In this document: positions 22,844-34,662 of the stretch, one piece after another
Position numbering within the stretch: position 1 is the stretch's first letter
How the letters are laid out: each line of letters begins with the position of its first letter
Source: Neopestalotiopsis rosae
Lineage: Eukaryota; Ascomycota; Sordariomycetes; Amphisphaeriales; Sporocadaceae
Reading direction: 5' to 3'
DNA: 64,000 nt
Assembly (NCBI GenBank): GCA_023078685.1
Contig: JALGAS010000004.1
Location: 4,030,001 to 4,094,000 of the forward strand
Position numbers and translations under genes: made by a program
The notes under the pieces: model-generated
The model's input: only the letters and a program-made list of their open reading frames with translations
Told to the model about the DNA's origin: nothing
Database searches by the model: none

Positions 22844-24344
22844 TTAGTTGAATCCCTTGAATACCGTCGTACACTCGACGCCATCCAATACCGTCTGGTT
22901 AAAGTTGAGGCAGTAGGCCTGGTTCGTGCCATTGGGACTCAGGACGTCAAACTCGGTCGACACAATATTGGAACAGGCCGTCTCGGAGCTGCAGGCAAAC
23001 GTGGCCACCTGGGGCTGGTACTTGGAGCTGGTGACGCCCTTGAAATTGTTGAAGACGACGTTGGTGATGGTCAGCGGGCTGGGGTACTCGAGGCAGAGGG
23101 TCAGGTTGCTCTGGCCGTAGCACTGGTCGACCTCGATCGAGTAGTCGACATTGTCAATGGTCCAGTCCGTGTAGGTGATGTTGTTGACGCGCCCGTCGCC
23201 GCCTCCGCCCTGCAGGTCGCCCGACAGGGCCGAGGGGGTGTTGGGCCAGATCTTGATGCGGGCTCCGTCTGTCGCATTGTGCATGGAAATGTTGGCGACG
23301 TAGACGTTCTCGACAATGTCATAGTGGCCGACGTATTGTCCCAGCGAGCCGACGCTGATGCCGTGGCTACCGTTGCAGAAGAGCGACTGGACCAAGATGT
23401 TGGTCGAGTTAGGCTTGAAGGAAACGCAGTCTAATTCAAATTTATTAGTATCTTTGCTGATTTGGCAAATATGATGTTCATCAAATGACATGAACAAATG
23501 CTGAGACTTACCATCACCGTTGTTGATAACCGAGTTCTGAATCGTGATACTGTCACTGCGATATGTATCCCAGCCATCAGTATTCTTGGCCGTCACAGAG
23601 GCGTTTCTGCTGCCTCCAGCAATGTTGATATTGTCAAAAACGACATTGGTCGAGTTGGCAATAAAGTGGTAGTACTCGGGCGAGTATCTCAACACCAGGT
23701 CGGAAATGATGCTGTTGTTGAGACCGTCAATGCCAAACAGGACTGGACGCAGCGTGTAGATGTTCGCGGCGTATGCCTCGTACCACACCTGCCCGTTGCC
23801 GTCAATGGTTCCTCCTCCGTAGATGAAGACATCGTTGCCTCCAAGCTTGAAGAACGACGTCACGTTCTGGAAAACAAACGGGAAGGAATTCGCCTGCCAA
23901 TAGTCGGTATCATTGGTGAAGAGAATCTTGCCCTGGATATCTGGAGGTGACTGCGTTAACCTTGATGCATATTCAGGGATCGTGTTTCCTTCCTTGGAAC
24001 TTACCAATATCAATGGAATTGAGAAAGGTCCAGTCCATGGCTGTTCCAATGATGTAAGTCTCGCTTTCCCGAAACACAACATGTCCACCATTGTTGCAAT
24101 CATTGAAGGCATCCAAGATGTACTCCGAGTCGTCGGTGACACCATCTCCGTGACTGTCCACGAAACAAGTCTTGCAACGCTGCTTGGGATTTGGGGGTGC
24201 CAGCGAGGGCGTCGCGGGCGAGTATATGATGTCTGGGCGCGGAGATACGTGATCATCCCTCTTGTGAAGGCCCCGCGAAGATACCGAAGAAGCCGTGGCC
24301 GAAGCCAGAAGCGGCAGTACGCCGGCGAAAGTAGAGTACCTCAT
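22844..24344 (-). CDS. GH28 exo-polygalacturonase-like enzyme, secreted
   Basis: Exons 24344-24005, 23940-23512, 23430-22844; 451 aa. Residues 1-20 ([20 protein letters not shown]) form a signal peptide, followed by a dibasic KR that may be a propeptide cleavage site. GH28 signatures are all visible: NTDGWD near residue 234, GDDCVSF at about 255-261 (created by splicing across intron 2), [13 protein letters not shown] near 277 and RIKIW near 312. The SHG form of the third motif and the VGSLGQY context are those of exo-acting enzymes, so release of galacturonate from pectin chain ends is the best guess. At least ten N-x-S/T sites suggest heavy glycosylation. Confidence 0.93.
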
Positions 24345-25348
24345 TACAACAAGCGCGTAGTAAAAACTTTTCTATTTACAAGTCCGTGAAAAGGATTGCG
24401 GACAGAGAAAACAAATTAGAGGCCCAATATACAGGAGGAGCACGATGAGGCTGAAAAGAGAAGACACCTGGTTCTCCTTGTTTCTCCGTCATATTCATGG
24501 CCCTTTATATATTTCTCGCCTTTGAGCTGGCGGTGGCCACACCGATGCCAGGGATCATGATGGACTCGCGGTACTCGGAGATGAGGCATTGCAAGCGAAC
24601 ATAGAACCGATTCCATGCTAGTCGGGGTGTTTTGGGGTTGTTTCTCCGCATGACGGGCAGGCATAGCAGGGCTGCCGGGGCTTTCCCCAACTGCAAGCAC
24701 TCGCTAACCCCCAGAACCCCTCACCCAACGCTGCGGCACGGTGCAGCCCAGGGGGTTTTTCGTCCACTATAAATTGAGGTATGCATGAGCTATGTCGCTA
24801 GGAATCAACCCCATTGGTGGAATAAGCTGCCAAGGGCTCCCGCCAGTTATACGACCTGAACGCTGTTCATTTCAAAATGAGAGGATCATCACCGTCCACT
24901 AGGGTCCATTCAGAGACGGACGTCTGGCATTGGGTGACCAGCTTGAGATGACAATCAATACTCGAATGATATCTTAACGCCTTGTGAGCATCAATGTTTC
25001 TGTGACTGGGACGCGTCAATAGCAGCCTTTGACCGTGATAGCACTGCTCGTCATGCTGGCCGCCAAACCCTCATCAGGATTGGCGGATGTTTTTGGCGGG
25101 GGGACTCTCGAGATGCACACACATGGTGGCCTACAACTGTTACGGGTCAAGGGGAAACAGGAAATATAACAACACACACAAGTGTCCTGTAATGTCTAGA
25201 CAGATCTACTCATAGCGTAAGTAGTCGCAATTAATTGTTGAATATTTATGCTTTATTTTCCATTCTACAAGATAGTTTTGGTATATCATTTTGTACTTCA
25301 AACAAGCCTTGCGGCATTCGACTACCCTGAAATCTCTACAACATCGGC
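24345..25348. other. Intergenic, promoter of GH28 and 3' flank of Atm1 gene
   Basis: Short frames only (24416-24700 minus); nothing recognised. Confidence 0.55.
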
Positions 25349-27557
25349 TTATTCTTTCTTGCTTTCTATAGCAGCATCCTTTCCATCGTCGGTGAACAGT
25401 GTCTCTTGGGCTATTGTGAGGTCAGTCAATATATAAAGATCTTCGCAGTGAGGACTGGGTCTACTTACCACTCCAAAGTTCCGAGTACAATCCGCCGCGG
25501 TCAATGAGCTCCTTGTGCGTGCCCATCTCGGCGACATTGCCCTCTCTCAAGACGATGATGAGATCGGCGTCATAGATTGTCCTCAGACGATGCGCAACAA
25601 ATACACTTGTCCTAGCCTTCTCTTTAAGAATACTATTGATGTTTTGCATGAGGGTTTGCTCCGTGTGGGTATCCAGCGCACTGGTTGCCTCATCAAAGAA
25701 GAGCAGTGGCGGATCCTTCAATAGCAGTCTCGAGACAGCCAGACGCTGCTTCTCACCACCACTGATCATCATACCTCTCTCGCCCACCTTTGTGTCGTAG
25801 CCATCGGGCCAGCTGGCAATGATGTCGTGGATTCGTGCTCTTCTGGCCGCCGCAATGATGTCGGATTCTCCCGCGGCCATGTTGCCGTACTTGATGTTGT
25901 GTCCAACTGTATCGTTGAAGAGTGGTGTGTCCTGAGGAACAACGCCAATGGACTGCCTCAACGAATCCACAGTAACGCTCTTGATTTCTTGATCGTCAAT
26001 GAGTACGCGGCCACTGTCAACGTCGTAGAAACGGAACAAAAGTCGGAGCAGTGTAGACTTTCCACAACCACTAGGTCCCACTATGGCAATCTTCTTGCCG
26101 GCAGGTATGGTGAGATTCAAGTTCTTCAAAATCGGACGATCCTTGAGGTAGCCAAAGGATACATTCTCAAACTTGATTTCGCCGCCCTTGACAAGTTGCA
26201 GTGGCTTTGCATCAGGGAGCTCCTTGATGGACACATTGACCTTTTGCAGGTTAAAAAGTGTTTCCATGTCTAGAAGAGATTGCCTGAGTTCACGATATAC
26301 GGATCCCAGAAAGTTCAACGGCACAGACAGCTGGAAGACTAGCTGGTTCACCATGACCAAGTCACCGACAGTCAAGGAGCCGGATGCCACGCCATTGGCT
26401 GCAAGGTACATCATGGCCGTCAGTGCACTGGAAAATATGATATTCTGACCACTGTTCAAAAAGGCCAGCGATGTGGCAACCTTGATGGAGCTCTTTTCGT
26501 AGCCGAGTAAAGCCTTGTCGTACCGCGCAACTTCAAACTTTTCATTGTTGAAGTACTTGACTGCCTCATAGTTGATCAAGGAATCAACAGCAATGGTCGA
26601 AGCCTTGTTGTCGGCAGCATTGGCCTGTCGCCGGAACTTGGTTCTCCAAGCCGTCGTCCAAATGGTAAAGGCTGTATAAGCCGTCATGGTCAAGGCCGTA
26701 ATGGCGGCGAATTGTGCTCCGTATTGGTAGGTCAAGATGCCACATACCATGGAAATCTCCAGGGCCGTAGGCATAATGTGGAAAACCATGCTGGTCAAGA
26801 GGAAGCTGATGCCCTTGGTACCACGATCGATGGCCCGGGTCAGACCACCAGTCTGTTTGGTCAGGTGGAAGTTGAGGTCCAGCCTCAGCAAATGGTCAAA
26901 GACGTTGCACGCAACCCTCCGAATGGCCTTTTGCGCCACGCTTGCAAAAACTGCATTCCTCAGCTCTTGGAAGACGGTAGCGCCTATCCTTGTCGCGCCA
27001 TAGGCCACAATCATGCTGCCGGCAATCATGGCGGCATTGCCGCCCATGGCACCGACATCAATGTTCATGGCATCTACGATGCTCTTGAAGTAGAAAGGCA
27101 CTTGTACGTTGAGGACCTTTGCGCCGATCAAGAGGGTGACGGCCAGGCCAACTCGGAGCTTGGTTGATAAGCTGTCCTTGGGCCACAAGTAGTGAGCCAT
27201 TTCTTTCATGATCGCCCAGTCGGCCTTGCGCTGCTCCTGCGCACTCTTTTCTACCGTAGCCAACGGATCCTTGGCTGACGAGGCAGGCTTCTTGGGCGTC
27301 TCGGCGACGAGCTTCTGTACATCTTTGCGAGGTTCGTTCGTCGTGGTCGTGGTTGTCGTCGGCGCGTTATTCGAGGCATATCGTCCAAGGGCCAGCCTCT
27401 GCGATGTCGCAGCGAGGACGACACGGGTGGGAGCAGCACCGCAAGGCCGCCGAAGCAGCGACGGCGACTGAGGAACCAATTGGGCCCTGGACAGTCCGAC
27501 GCATGTCGGGCGCGAGGTAGGAGCCCTTCTAAGACTCCTGATAATCATTGCGTTCAT
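25349..27557 (-). CDS. ATM1: Mitochondrial ABC half-transporter Atm1
   Basis: Exons 27557-25469 and 25410-25349; intron 58 bp. Product 716 aa. The ATG at 27555-27557 opens an Arg/Ser-rich, acid-free N-terminus ([16 protein letters not shown]), a mitochondrial targeting sequence. Then come the transmembrane domain (about residues 140-440, six helices) and one nucleotide-binding domain: Walker [10 protein letters not shown] near 492, signature ISGGEKQR near 600, Walker [13 protein letters not shown] near 620, and the H-loop VAHRL. Splicing replaces WSGK-stop by [22 protein letters not shown], the kind of tail expected. Family role: export of a glutathione-linked sulfur compound from the matrix for cytosolic iron-sulfur protein assembly. 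Inner membrane, works as homodimer. Confidence 0.96.
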
Positions 27558-29466
27558 CCCTCGCGCGCAGTCATCGTTGGGCAGGCAGGTGCTATGGCGG
27601 GGCCTTTTTACTTTAATCAATGGTGGGGAGGTATGAGGCAGGCAGGCAGGCAGGTAGGTAGGCAGGTCTCGGGATAGCTTCCAGAGCTTCGTCGGTCGCA
27701 CAGTCTTGGGTCGAATCTCCTAGTTGAGTTTGTGCATCCGAGCCAAGAAAGAAAGATGCTGTTGTATTCCACAAACTTAGGTAATTGGTAGAGTATTGGA
27801 AATGATGTATACCTAGGTACGGAGGAGGACAGGTATGGTCACGAGAATCTCAAACTTCCAAGAGCTGAAGCTTTGCAAGCTGGAAATTCGGCTGAGGACC
27901 CTGATGTCAGCTTAGCCCCAAATTGCACAATCGCGCGTCCATTTTAGGCATATCCATTGGGATAGGTCCAGTGGTCCTGGGCATCAATGTCGGGTGCTGA
28001 GTGACGCTAGAACCAGCCGAGCCAGCCTCTGGTAGTGGGGATTTCTCCAGAAACCAGGTAAGGTTAGGTAACTAGGGAGGAAAGCAACATGCTGTCTTCA
28101 TTGGCATCAGCCTCTCTCACCTTCAAGCATGATTTTCTTATGGGTACGAAGTATGTAAGTAGATATCCTTACTGAAACTGTGTTGGTTCTTGTTGAAGCG
28201 CGACGGTATTTTGACATTTCTCTAAAACGTACCAGACTTTTAGGCAAAGGAAATAGGCAGTGTACGATTGCGAACTCGGAGTGGTTTCAAGCCGATCATC
28301 TGCTATCACTATACCTTTCTGACCAGCACCTTGCGAGGTAGGCCACAAGGGGTATCGACTTTAACCTTAGTTGTTGTTGCTATTGAATTGCAACAAAGTA
28401 CAGCAGTGCAGCTGCGACAATATTCTCTGTAACGACTATAATATTAAGAGGTATCTCTCGCCTGGAAAAGTTACTTGGTGACGACCCAAGGGTGATATAA
28501 CATCAACGTCCGAGTATTTATCTGTATGTGTATTTGTTTGCCGGACAGTCAGGCGTCCATGGTGGACACGCTGGGGGTGCTGCAGAGTCCAGTGCGGGAT
28601 GTTGCGTACTGAGTCAGGCTGGCACTATTCTCCGCGGCTTTTCAACCTCTCTTTCAAGGCGATGCTCATTGACTGACATGTGAGCCTACACTTGTCAATC
28701 AGTGTTGAGACGTGCTACAAAAAGTATTGGTTCGTGCTAGCATTGCCGTTGATATGCGCGGTGGAACATTATACCTACATATACCGCTCTTGAGCGTCAG
28801 GATTGTGATGTGCAAAAGATTACGTCTGCCCAAACTACCTCACCTGGAACTTCCGTACAGTCAGCGGCGCCGCACATTTGATACATAGTATACAACGGAT
28901 CCCCACATTCCCAATAGAGCTACTGTACGACGACATCTGCCGTGCAATGGTCCAGGGATATCTCAATTTCAGTTCATGCCCACCATCCATATTTCAGCCA
29001 TGAACCAGCACAGATGAATAGCAAGTCTCCTCCTCAACTTGCCTGCTGCCTGCTGGCTGGCTCGGCTTGTCTGCACTGACTTGTGGGCATCCTCTAGCGC
29101 CTCGTCACAAGTCATGTCTTCGTCTCGTCGCCCTCGTAATGCCGAGCACTGCTTTCGGAAAGTGGCGGACAATTGCCCACAAGGCCCGAGCTAGCACCGC
29201 GGCCGACACGCGGCGCTCCGGATTCCGACCATCGGTTCCCGGGCTTATACGGGGGATCATTTCCCCTTGGTCAAGAGCTGGACCACACACCACTTACAGA
29301 AAAAGAACTCGAGCTCCCTACCCCCCTGGATCTCTATTTCTTATCAGATCGATCAGATTAATTGTATTGTTGGATGCTTTTTTGGCACGCTTCCTTCTTG
29401 ACTTTATTTTTGCATTTCTCTATTCTTGGATCCCACAGTGAAGATAGTGTATTTTCCACATTGATC
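27558..29466. other. Head-to-head intergenic region between Atm1 and the AIF-like gene
   Basis: Bidirectional promoter region of 1.9 kb. It contains AGGC/AGGT tandem repeats next to the Atm1 start and several TAGGTA-type motifs near 27780-28080. No gene found. Confidence 0.55.
27636..27667. repeat. AGGC/AGGT tetranucleotide microsatellite
   Basis: About eight units of AGGC or AGGT in the leader/promoter of the Atm1 gene, about 80 bp upstream of its ATG. Confidence 0.85.
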
Positions 29467-31049
29467 ATGGCTACAGCGCTAAAGAATGTGATCGTCGTGG
29501 GCGGCTCCTATGTCGGAATGGTATATGGACCATACAAACGTTCACTTCTACAGGCATAATGGCTAACTCGTTTACATAGGCAACAACGAAAGAACTTGCC
29601 TCTATTCTGCCAGCCACCCATCGTGTAGGTTTCTCATCTTGTCTCGATGCAACGAAGACTAAACAGTGATTTAGATTTTACTTGTCGAACCACACAGCCA
29701 TTTTCACCATCTCTTCGCCTTTGTAAGTGCGTTGTTGCTCGCTGAATAGAGCAATCTTTGGCGCAACAGAGTGGCTCTAGCAGCCCACCAGGATCACAGA
29801 AACTAATACTTGGGAAACAGCCTAGATTTGCCGTCTTGCCATCGCATGAGCACAAGGCTTTTATCCCCTACACATCAACATTCTCATCAACAAAGAGCCC
29901 AGTACAACATGCCGTCGTGACGGCAAGGGTGGAGTCCCTCCGCCCCAACAGCGTTCTGCTGGACCGGGAGTGGCAGGGCTCGAGGGAGATACCCTTTGAG
30001 TACCTCGTGGTGGCGTCGGGGACCAGGCTGCAGGCGCCGGGCTCCATGGCCGACGACGACAAGCCGTCGTCGGTCCGGTACTTTCAGGCCTACCAGAAGC
30101 GCATCACCGACGCAAAGTCCGTCATCATTGTCGGCGGCGGCGCCGTCGGCGTGCAGATGGCGACCGACGCAAAGGAGCTCTACCCGGAAAAGGACGTTAC
30201 GCTCGTCCACTCCCGCCAGAAGCTGATGCCCTTGTACCATGAGCAGCTCGACAGGATCATCAAGGACAGGTGTCAGGAGCTGGGCGTCAAGTGAGTCTTT
30301 TTTGTGGCCAGTCCCCAATCGAAACTAAGCATTCCAGTAAATTAACATCATATACTACTATCTAGCCTCGTACTCGGTTCCCGAGTCGTCATGCCAGCCG
30401 GTGGACTCGATGGCAACCAGACCACGATTGAGCTGCAAAACGGCACCAAGCTGTCCGCAGACGTCATTGTGCCCGCCGTGGGTCAGACCCCCAGTACGCA
30501 GTTCCTGTCGGGCCTCACCCCTTCGTCGCAGGACTCGCTCGTCAACCCGGCCAACCGCTTCATCCGCGTCAAGCCCACGCTGCAGCTAGCCGACCCAAAG
30601 TACCCCAACATCTTTGCCGTGGGCGACGTTGCCGACAGCGGCGCGCACAAGGCGGCCCGTCCCGGTGGTGCACAGGCCGCGGTGCTCGCAAAGAACTTGG
30701 TCGCCATGATTGAGGGCAAGGAGCCGAGCGAGCACATTGTCGTCAGCCCACCTGCCATTCACCTCAGTCTTGGCTTGGTATGTATTCACCCAAGCATGGG
30801 ATCTCGCTTCGAGAAGCTTGAGACTGACATGCGTACAGACCAAGAACTTGGTGTTTAGAAACCCCGACCCTGCTGAAGGTCAAACAGAACCGATGATCAA
30901 GCACAGAGATGAGTAAGTCAGCAGATTCGGCTTTAAAACCCTTTGAGTCTGTACTAACATTCTATAGTGGCAAGAGGGACATGGGTATCGAGGGTGTTTG
31001 GGAGAGACGCGGAATCAATGTAACAGATCCCGCCCAGTACCACTTGTAG
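29467..31049 (+). CDS. AIF/FSP1-like FAD-dependent oxidoreductase
   Basis: Seven exons: 29467-29520, 29580-29624, 29675-29722, 29821-30290, 30366-30777, 30839-30912, 30968-31049; 394 aa. The first three exons are tiny (54, 45, 48 nt), all phase 0, and together encode the FAD-binding beta-alpha-beta unit (VIVVGGSYVGM, then ELASILPATHRILLVEPHSHFHHLFAF). The NADH-binding unit VIIVGGGAVGVQMA is near residue 145, and FAVGDVAD near 280 is the second FAD contact. The protein looks like the AMID/FSP1 branch of apoptosis-inducing-factor flavoproteins, which reduce quinones with NAD(P)H. No targeting peptide is evident. Confidence 0.92.
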
Positions 31050-31227
31050 ACTGTGGCAATTCTGTAACATGACTTGTAAGACTCGGTCGCCATTAAGATG
31101 GACCGTGGAAATTGCTAGAACATCATTGCCATAGATCTTTTTAATGATACCTGAACTCTAATCAAACAACTCTGAATGGCGGTTTATTGAAGATTGCCTC
31201 TTTACCGCTGCTAATTGAACACTCGCC

Positions 31228-34200
31228 TTATGTCAAGTTCACATGGGAATCCACATTAGGCCCTAGATAGCTCCGCGGCATCCTGCCCAAATCAAGCATC
31301 AAGTTTTCCAAAAGGATGTTCGAATGTCGGAAACGCAGGCGGATCTTGTGCGGCCCTTGTTTGATACTCCCAATGCTGAGTCGGTGAATCCATACACAAT
31401 CTTGCACAGCATGATACCAACCAGGAGGCAAGTCGCCTTTTCTCTCCGGTTCTGCGACCAGTTCATGTGTGTTATTTTCGCCGTCGTCAATCTGGACGTC
31501 GAATGTCATCTTGACGGCTGGATCAACATCGAGTGTCATGGTGAAATGAAGCTCAAGGTGCGAATGGGCCGCATCTTGAAAAGTGTACATGTCGTAGACC
31601 AAAAATGGAGGGTCAGTGACTCTTGGGTCGACAGATACCGCTCCGGTGTCTCTTCTTCCCACGTATCCTAGAACGCGGTAGCCTTCGCCATCCAAGAGGC
31701 TTCCCCCACTCGACGCAGGCGCAGAAACGTATCCGTCTATCTCCACATGCCCCGTGAATGGGCCTTTGACTGTCCTGTCAATTATGGGAAGATGAATTTG
31801 CTCAAAATCGTCACCATAAGGACCATAGTTGCCGCCGATTGACCTCACGTCGATTAGGATTTCTCCGTGGAACTCAGCGGGGACTTGATCCCAGTCAATT
31901 GTGACATAAATACGCTCGTCGTCCTGGCCTGGAACCAGCCGGCCAGCTTTTTTAGACATTCGCACCCACTCCTGCGGACAACTGCACTCCCAGCTCAAGG
32001 CAATGGAGCCCCGTGTGTATATTTCGAACCAGCGCGTCAAAGGACCGTAGCGGGTCATGGCTGGCAGAGTGACACCAGGCACCAGATCGCGGCGACTTGG
32101 GTGCGTCCTGTCACTCTCTTCATTACAACGACCGGGCCGAACTCCAGCATGGCCTTCGACGGCAATACCCAGTTGTCCGACCAGAGGATTGCTATCTTGT
32201 CTGGATTGCACGAAGCACAGACCGCTGATCATATCGCGGCTAGGTGCGTGCCATGTATCCTTGTAGCCGTAGTGAGTCTGGCGCATCAAATGGTTCCATT
32301 TACCATCTAGCAAGGAGTGGAATTCTTCAGATAGCCTAAAGTCGGCATCAAATAAGTCTAGCACCTTGCGAGCAGCTGCGTTGGCGGAGTTTCGGCGCTG
32401 TTCGGCCCAAAGCTGATTCCTGGCCAGGTTGATCCTCAGTGATGTATAGATACTACTCGCCTTGATGGGATGGAGCACCAGTTCAAAGAAGGCCGGCTTA
32501 TATTCTGGGTCTGAGGTCAGTCCGTTGTCGTATATCTCCTGCACTTTATCTAGCAACACCTCCCATCCCGCCTGGATGTGATCTGCTTCCTGATGGTGCA
32601 GTAGTGAAAATGTGTCGGCCTCGATGTGCTCGTGACGACGCACTGCCATGAGTTTGTCATATGCTTGCCACGCCGAAGCAATCTGGTTTTCGAAAGTTGT
32701 GCCGCCAAATATTTGCGTTGCAAGATTGAGGAGAAAGGCTTCTACATCACATAAAGAATACAAGTTGATGTCCCATGCTAGTTGCATGGCAAATGTAAGG
32801 GGAATCTCCATTGGTTTGATGTCACCAACATTGAAAACCCATATCTGCCTGGCATTACGTCGATGGGCCTCTTGTAGCTGATGCCAGATCTTGCCCAGGG
32901 AATTTGAATTGATCCATTTGTAGCTTCTGGGAACTCCCACATATTCGAAATGATAGTAGATCTGGTGAACTAAATTAGCGACCGTTGTTTTTGAGCGCTT
33001 CAAATGTGTTTACTCACTCCTGCTCCGCCTTTACGCTGAGTCTCGCTGCCAGAAGGCAGCCTGCGCATCGAGCCGAAATTGTCATCGGCGAACAATAGAG
33101 TGACATCGTCGGGAACATCTAGTTTACCCGTGTCCCAATACTCTTGGACCTCTTTGTACAGAGCCAAGAGTTCTGTGTACGTAGTTTGTCAGCATTGATC
33201 TCGAGGGATTTCAAAACTAGCTTCTTACGCGGGACTGCGTCTTCCCGACTGTATCTTTCCTTAATCAATCGTCTCTGCGTCTGAATCACGTCCTGGACAA
33301 TAGAAGCCGGATCGTCCGTCTTCATGGCCTTGTCATACTCGCCGCGCATTCCCATGGTGAAATAGGACTCACAACCATCCGCTCGGTCGATGCCGTCTCG
33401 AAAGAATTGGGTAATCTTATCCTTGTTATCAAGCCAAGACCAACTTCCATCCGGATTGTTCTCGAACCACTCGTTGGTGGCTCGTTGCATGGGTTCATGG
33501 TGTGACGTCGACACGACAATGCCCCAGTCGTCTGCCAGCTTTTGGTTCTGGGCATCGTCAACGAAGAAGGAGCTGCCCGGGTTGGGATATCCAGGCCACA
33601 TGGCCGGCCAGAGAAAGTTTGCCTGGCAGGCATAGGTGTCAGTCAAGAGCCAGCCTGCCCCTTCTGAGAGGAGTTGTGTGTGACTAACCTTGAGGCGAAG
33701 TAATAGCTCAAACACTTTTTCGTAGAATCCTTTGCCATAATTCCCATATTTCTCCAGTACCCATCCCGTCAAGGCGGGTGCTTCATCATTGATGAAGATG
33801 CCTCGGAATTTGACGTCAGGTTCTTTGCTTGTATGATGTATCGGTAATGCAAAGATATCATTGTGATGTTTGGGAGGTACGTCCGCCCACCAGTACCATC
33901 TGGGACAATTAGCCTGTTGCACTTTGAGTCGTTTGATGGGATTCATTCTTGAAAAACTCACGGTGATACCCCTATTTGCTCCGACAGAGAATAAATGCCA
34001 AAGATGGCACCTCGTTTATCACTACCTGCAATGACTAGTGCCTTGTGACAACCACTGAGGCAGGCCGGATTCTCAACCATGGATATTTGAGAGCATTCCC
34101 ATTTTCCTTGGAGCTTATCGATCTCGAGTTGACCGGATTGCACCAGTGATTTGATTAATTGCGAGGAGGAAAGGGTACCGACTATGATTGCAGTCTCCCC

Positions 34201-34413
34201 ATGCGGCCAAACAGCGTCAGTCTCATACTCTAGGACTGTGCTGGCGCCACCATCAGTGACCCGGCCAAAATCAGTCGCGAGATTGCTTGCAGCTATACGG
34301 ACTCCGACATAATCGTTCTTGTCGACGACAATCGGTGCTCCTTTGAGACTGAACACCCCACGTTGATCCCGGCTTGATGGATCGTCGAAGGCGACGATTT
34401 GCGCACCGAACAT
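31228..34413 (-). CDS. GH115 alpha-1,2-glucuronidase (xylan side-chain), no evident signal peptide
   Basis: Exons 34413-33962, 33899-33689, 33622-33229, 33172-33018, 32961-31228; 981 aa, normal for GH115. Splices restore family blocks: GVSP/WYWWADVPP, LLRLK/ANFLWPAMW, VPQLLALYKEV, GGAG/IYYHFEYVG, KWINSN; FADDNFG and FINDEAPAL are also present. GH115 enzymes remove (4-O-methyl)glucuronic acid from xylan or its fragments. The start is uncertain: an in-frame ATG also exists at 34569, with TATAAA at 34657-34662 (minus strand) before it, adding 52 residues. Neither start gives a hydrophobic signal sequence, unlike most fungal GH115 proteins. Next to an MFS permease and a glucarate-dehydratase gene. 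Confidence 0.9.
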
Positions 34414-34656
34414 GATTGCCTCAGTTGCCAGTGATCCGTCGAATATCGGATTCAGGCACGAATATGACTGTGAGTAGATTACCTTGTTGAGGACAGGGAG
34501 AGCTAAGACTTGAAGGTCATACTCATGATGTTTTCTTCGTATACCGTGAGCATTCCGGCATCCCCTCATGGGCCCACTGCCAAGTCTCTCCAGGTGAACA
34601 TCGCGGGGAACTCGAGCTCCTCGGTTCAGAGCATGCCGATAGTCGCACTAGCATCA

Positions 34657-34662
34657 TTTATA
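34657..34662 (-). promoter_or_regulatory. TATA box of the GH115 gene
   Basis: TATAAA on the minus strand, about 90 nt before the upstream in-frame ATG (34569) and 245 nt before the ATG at 34413; the spacing favours the upstream start or an unseen short 5' exon. Confidence 0.4.

Noticed and set aside
23498..23950. Plus-strand frame of 150 codons
   Set aside because: Antisense of GH28 exon 2.
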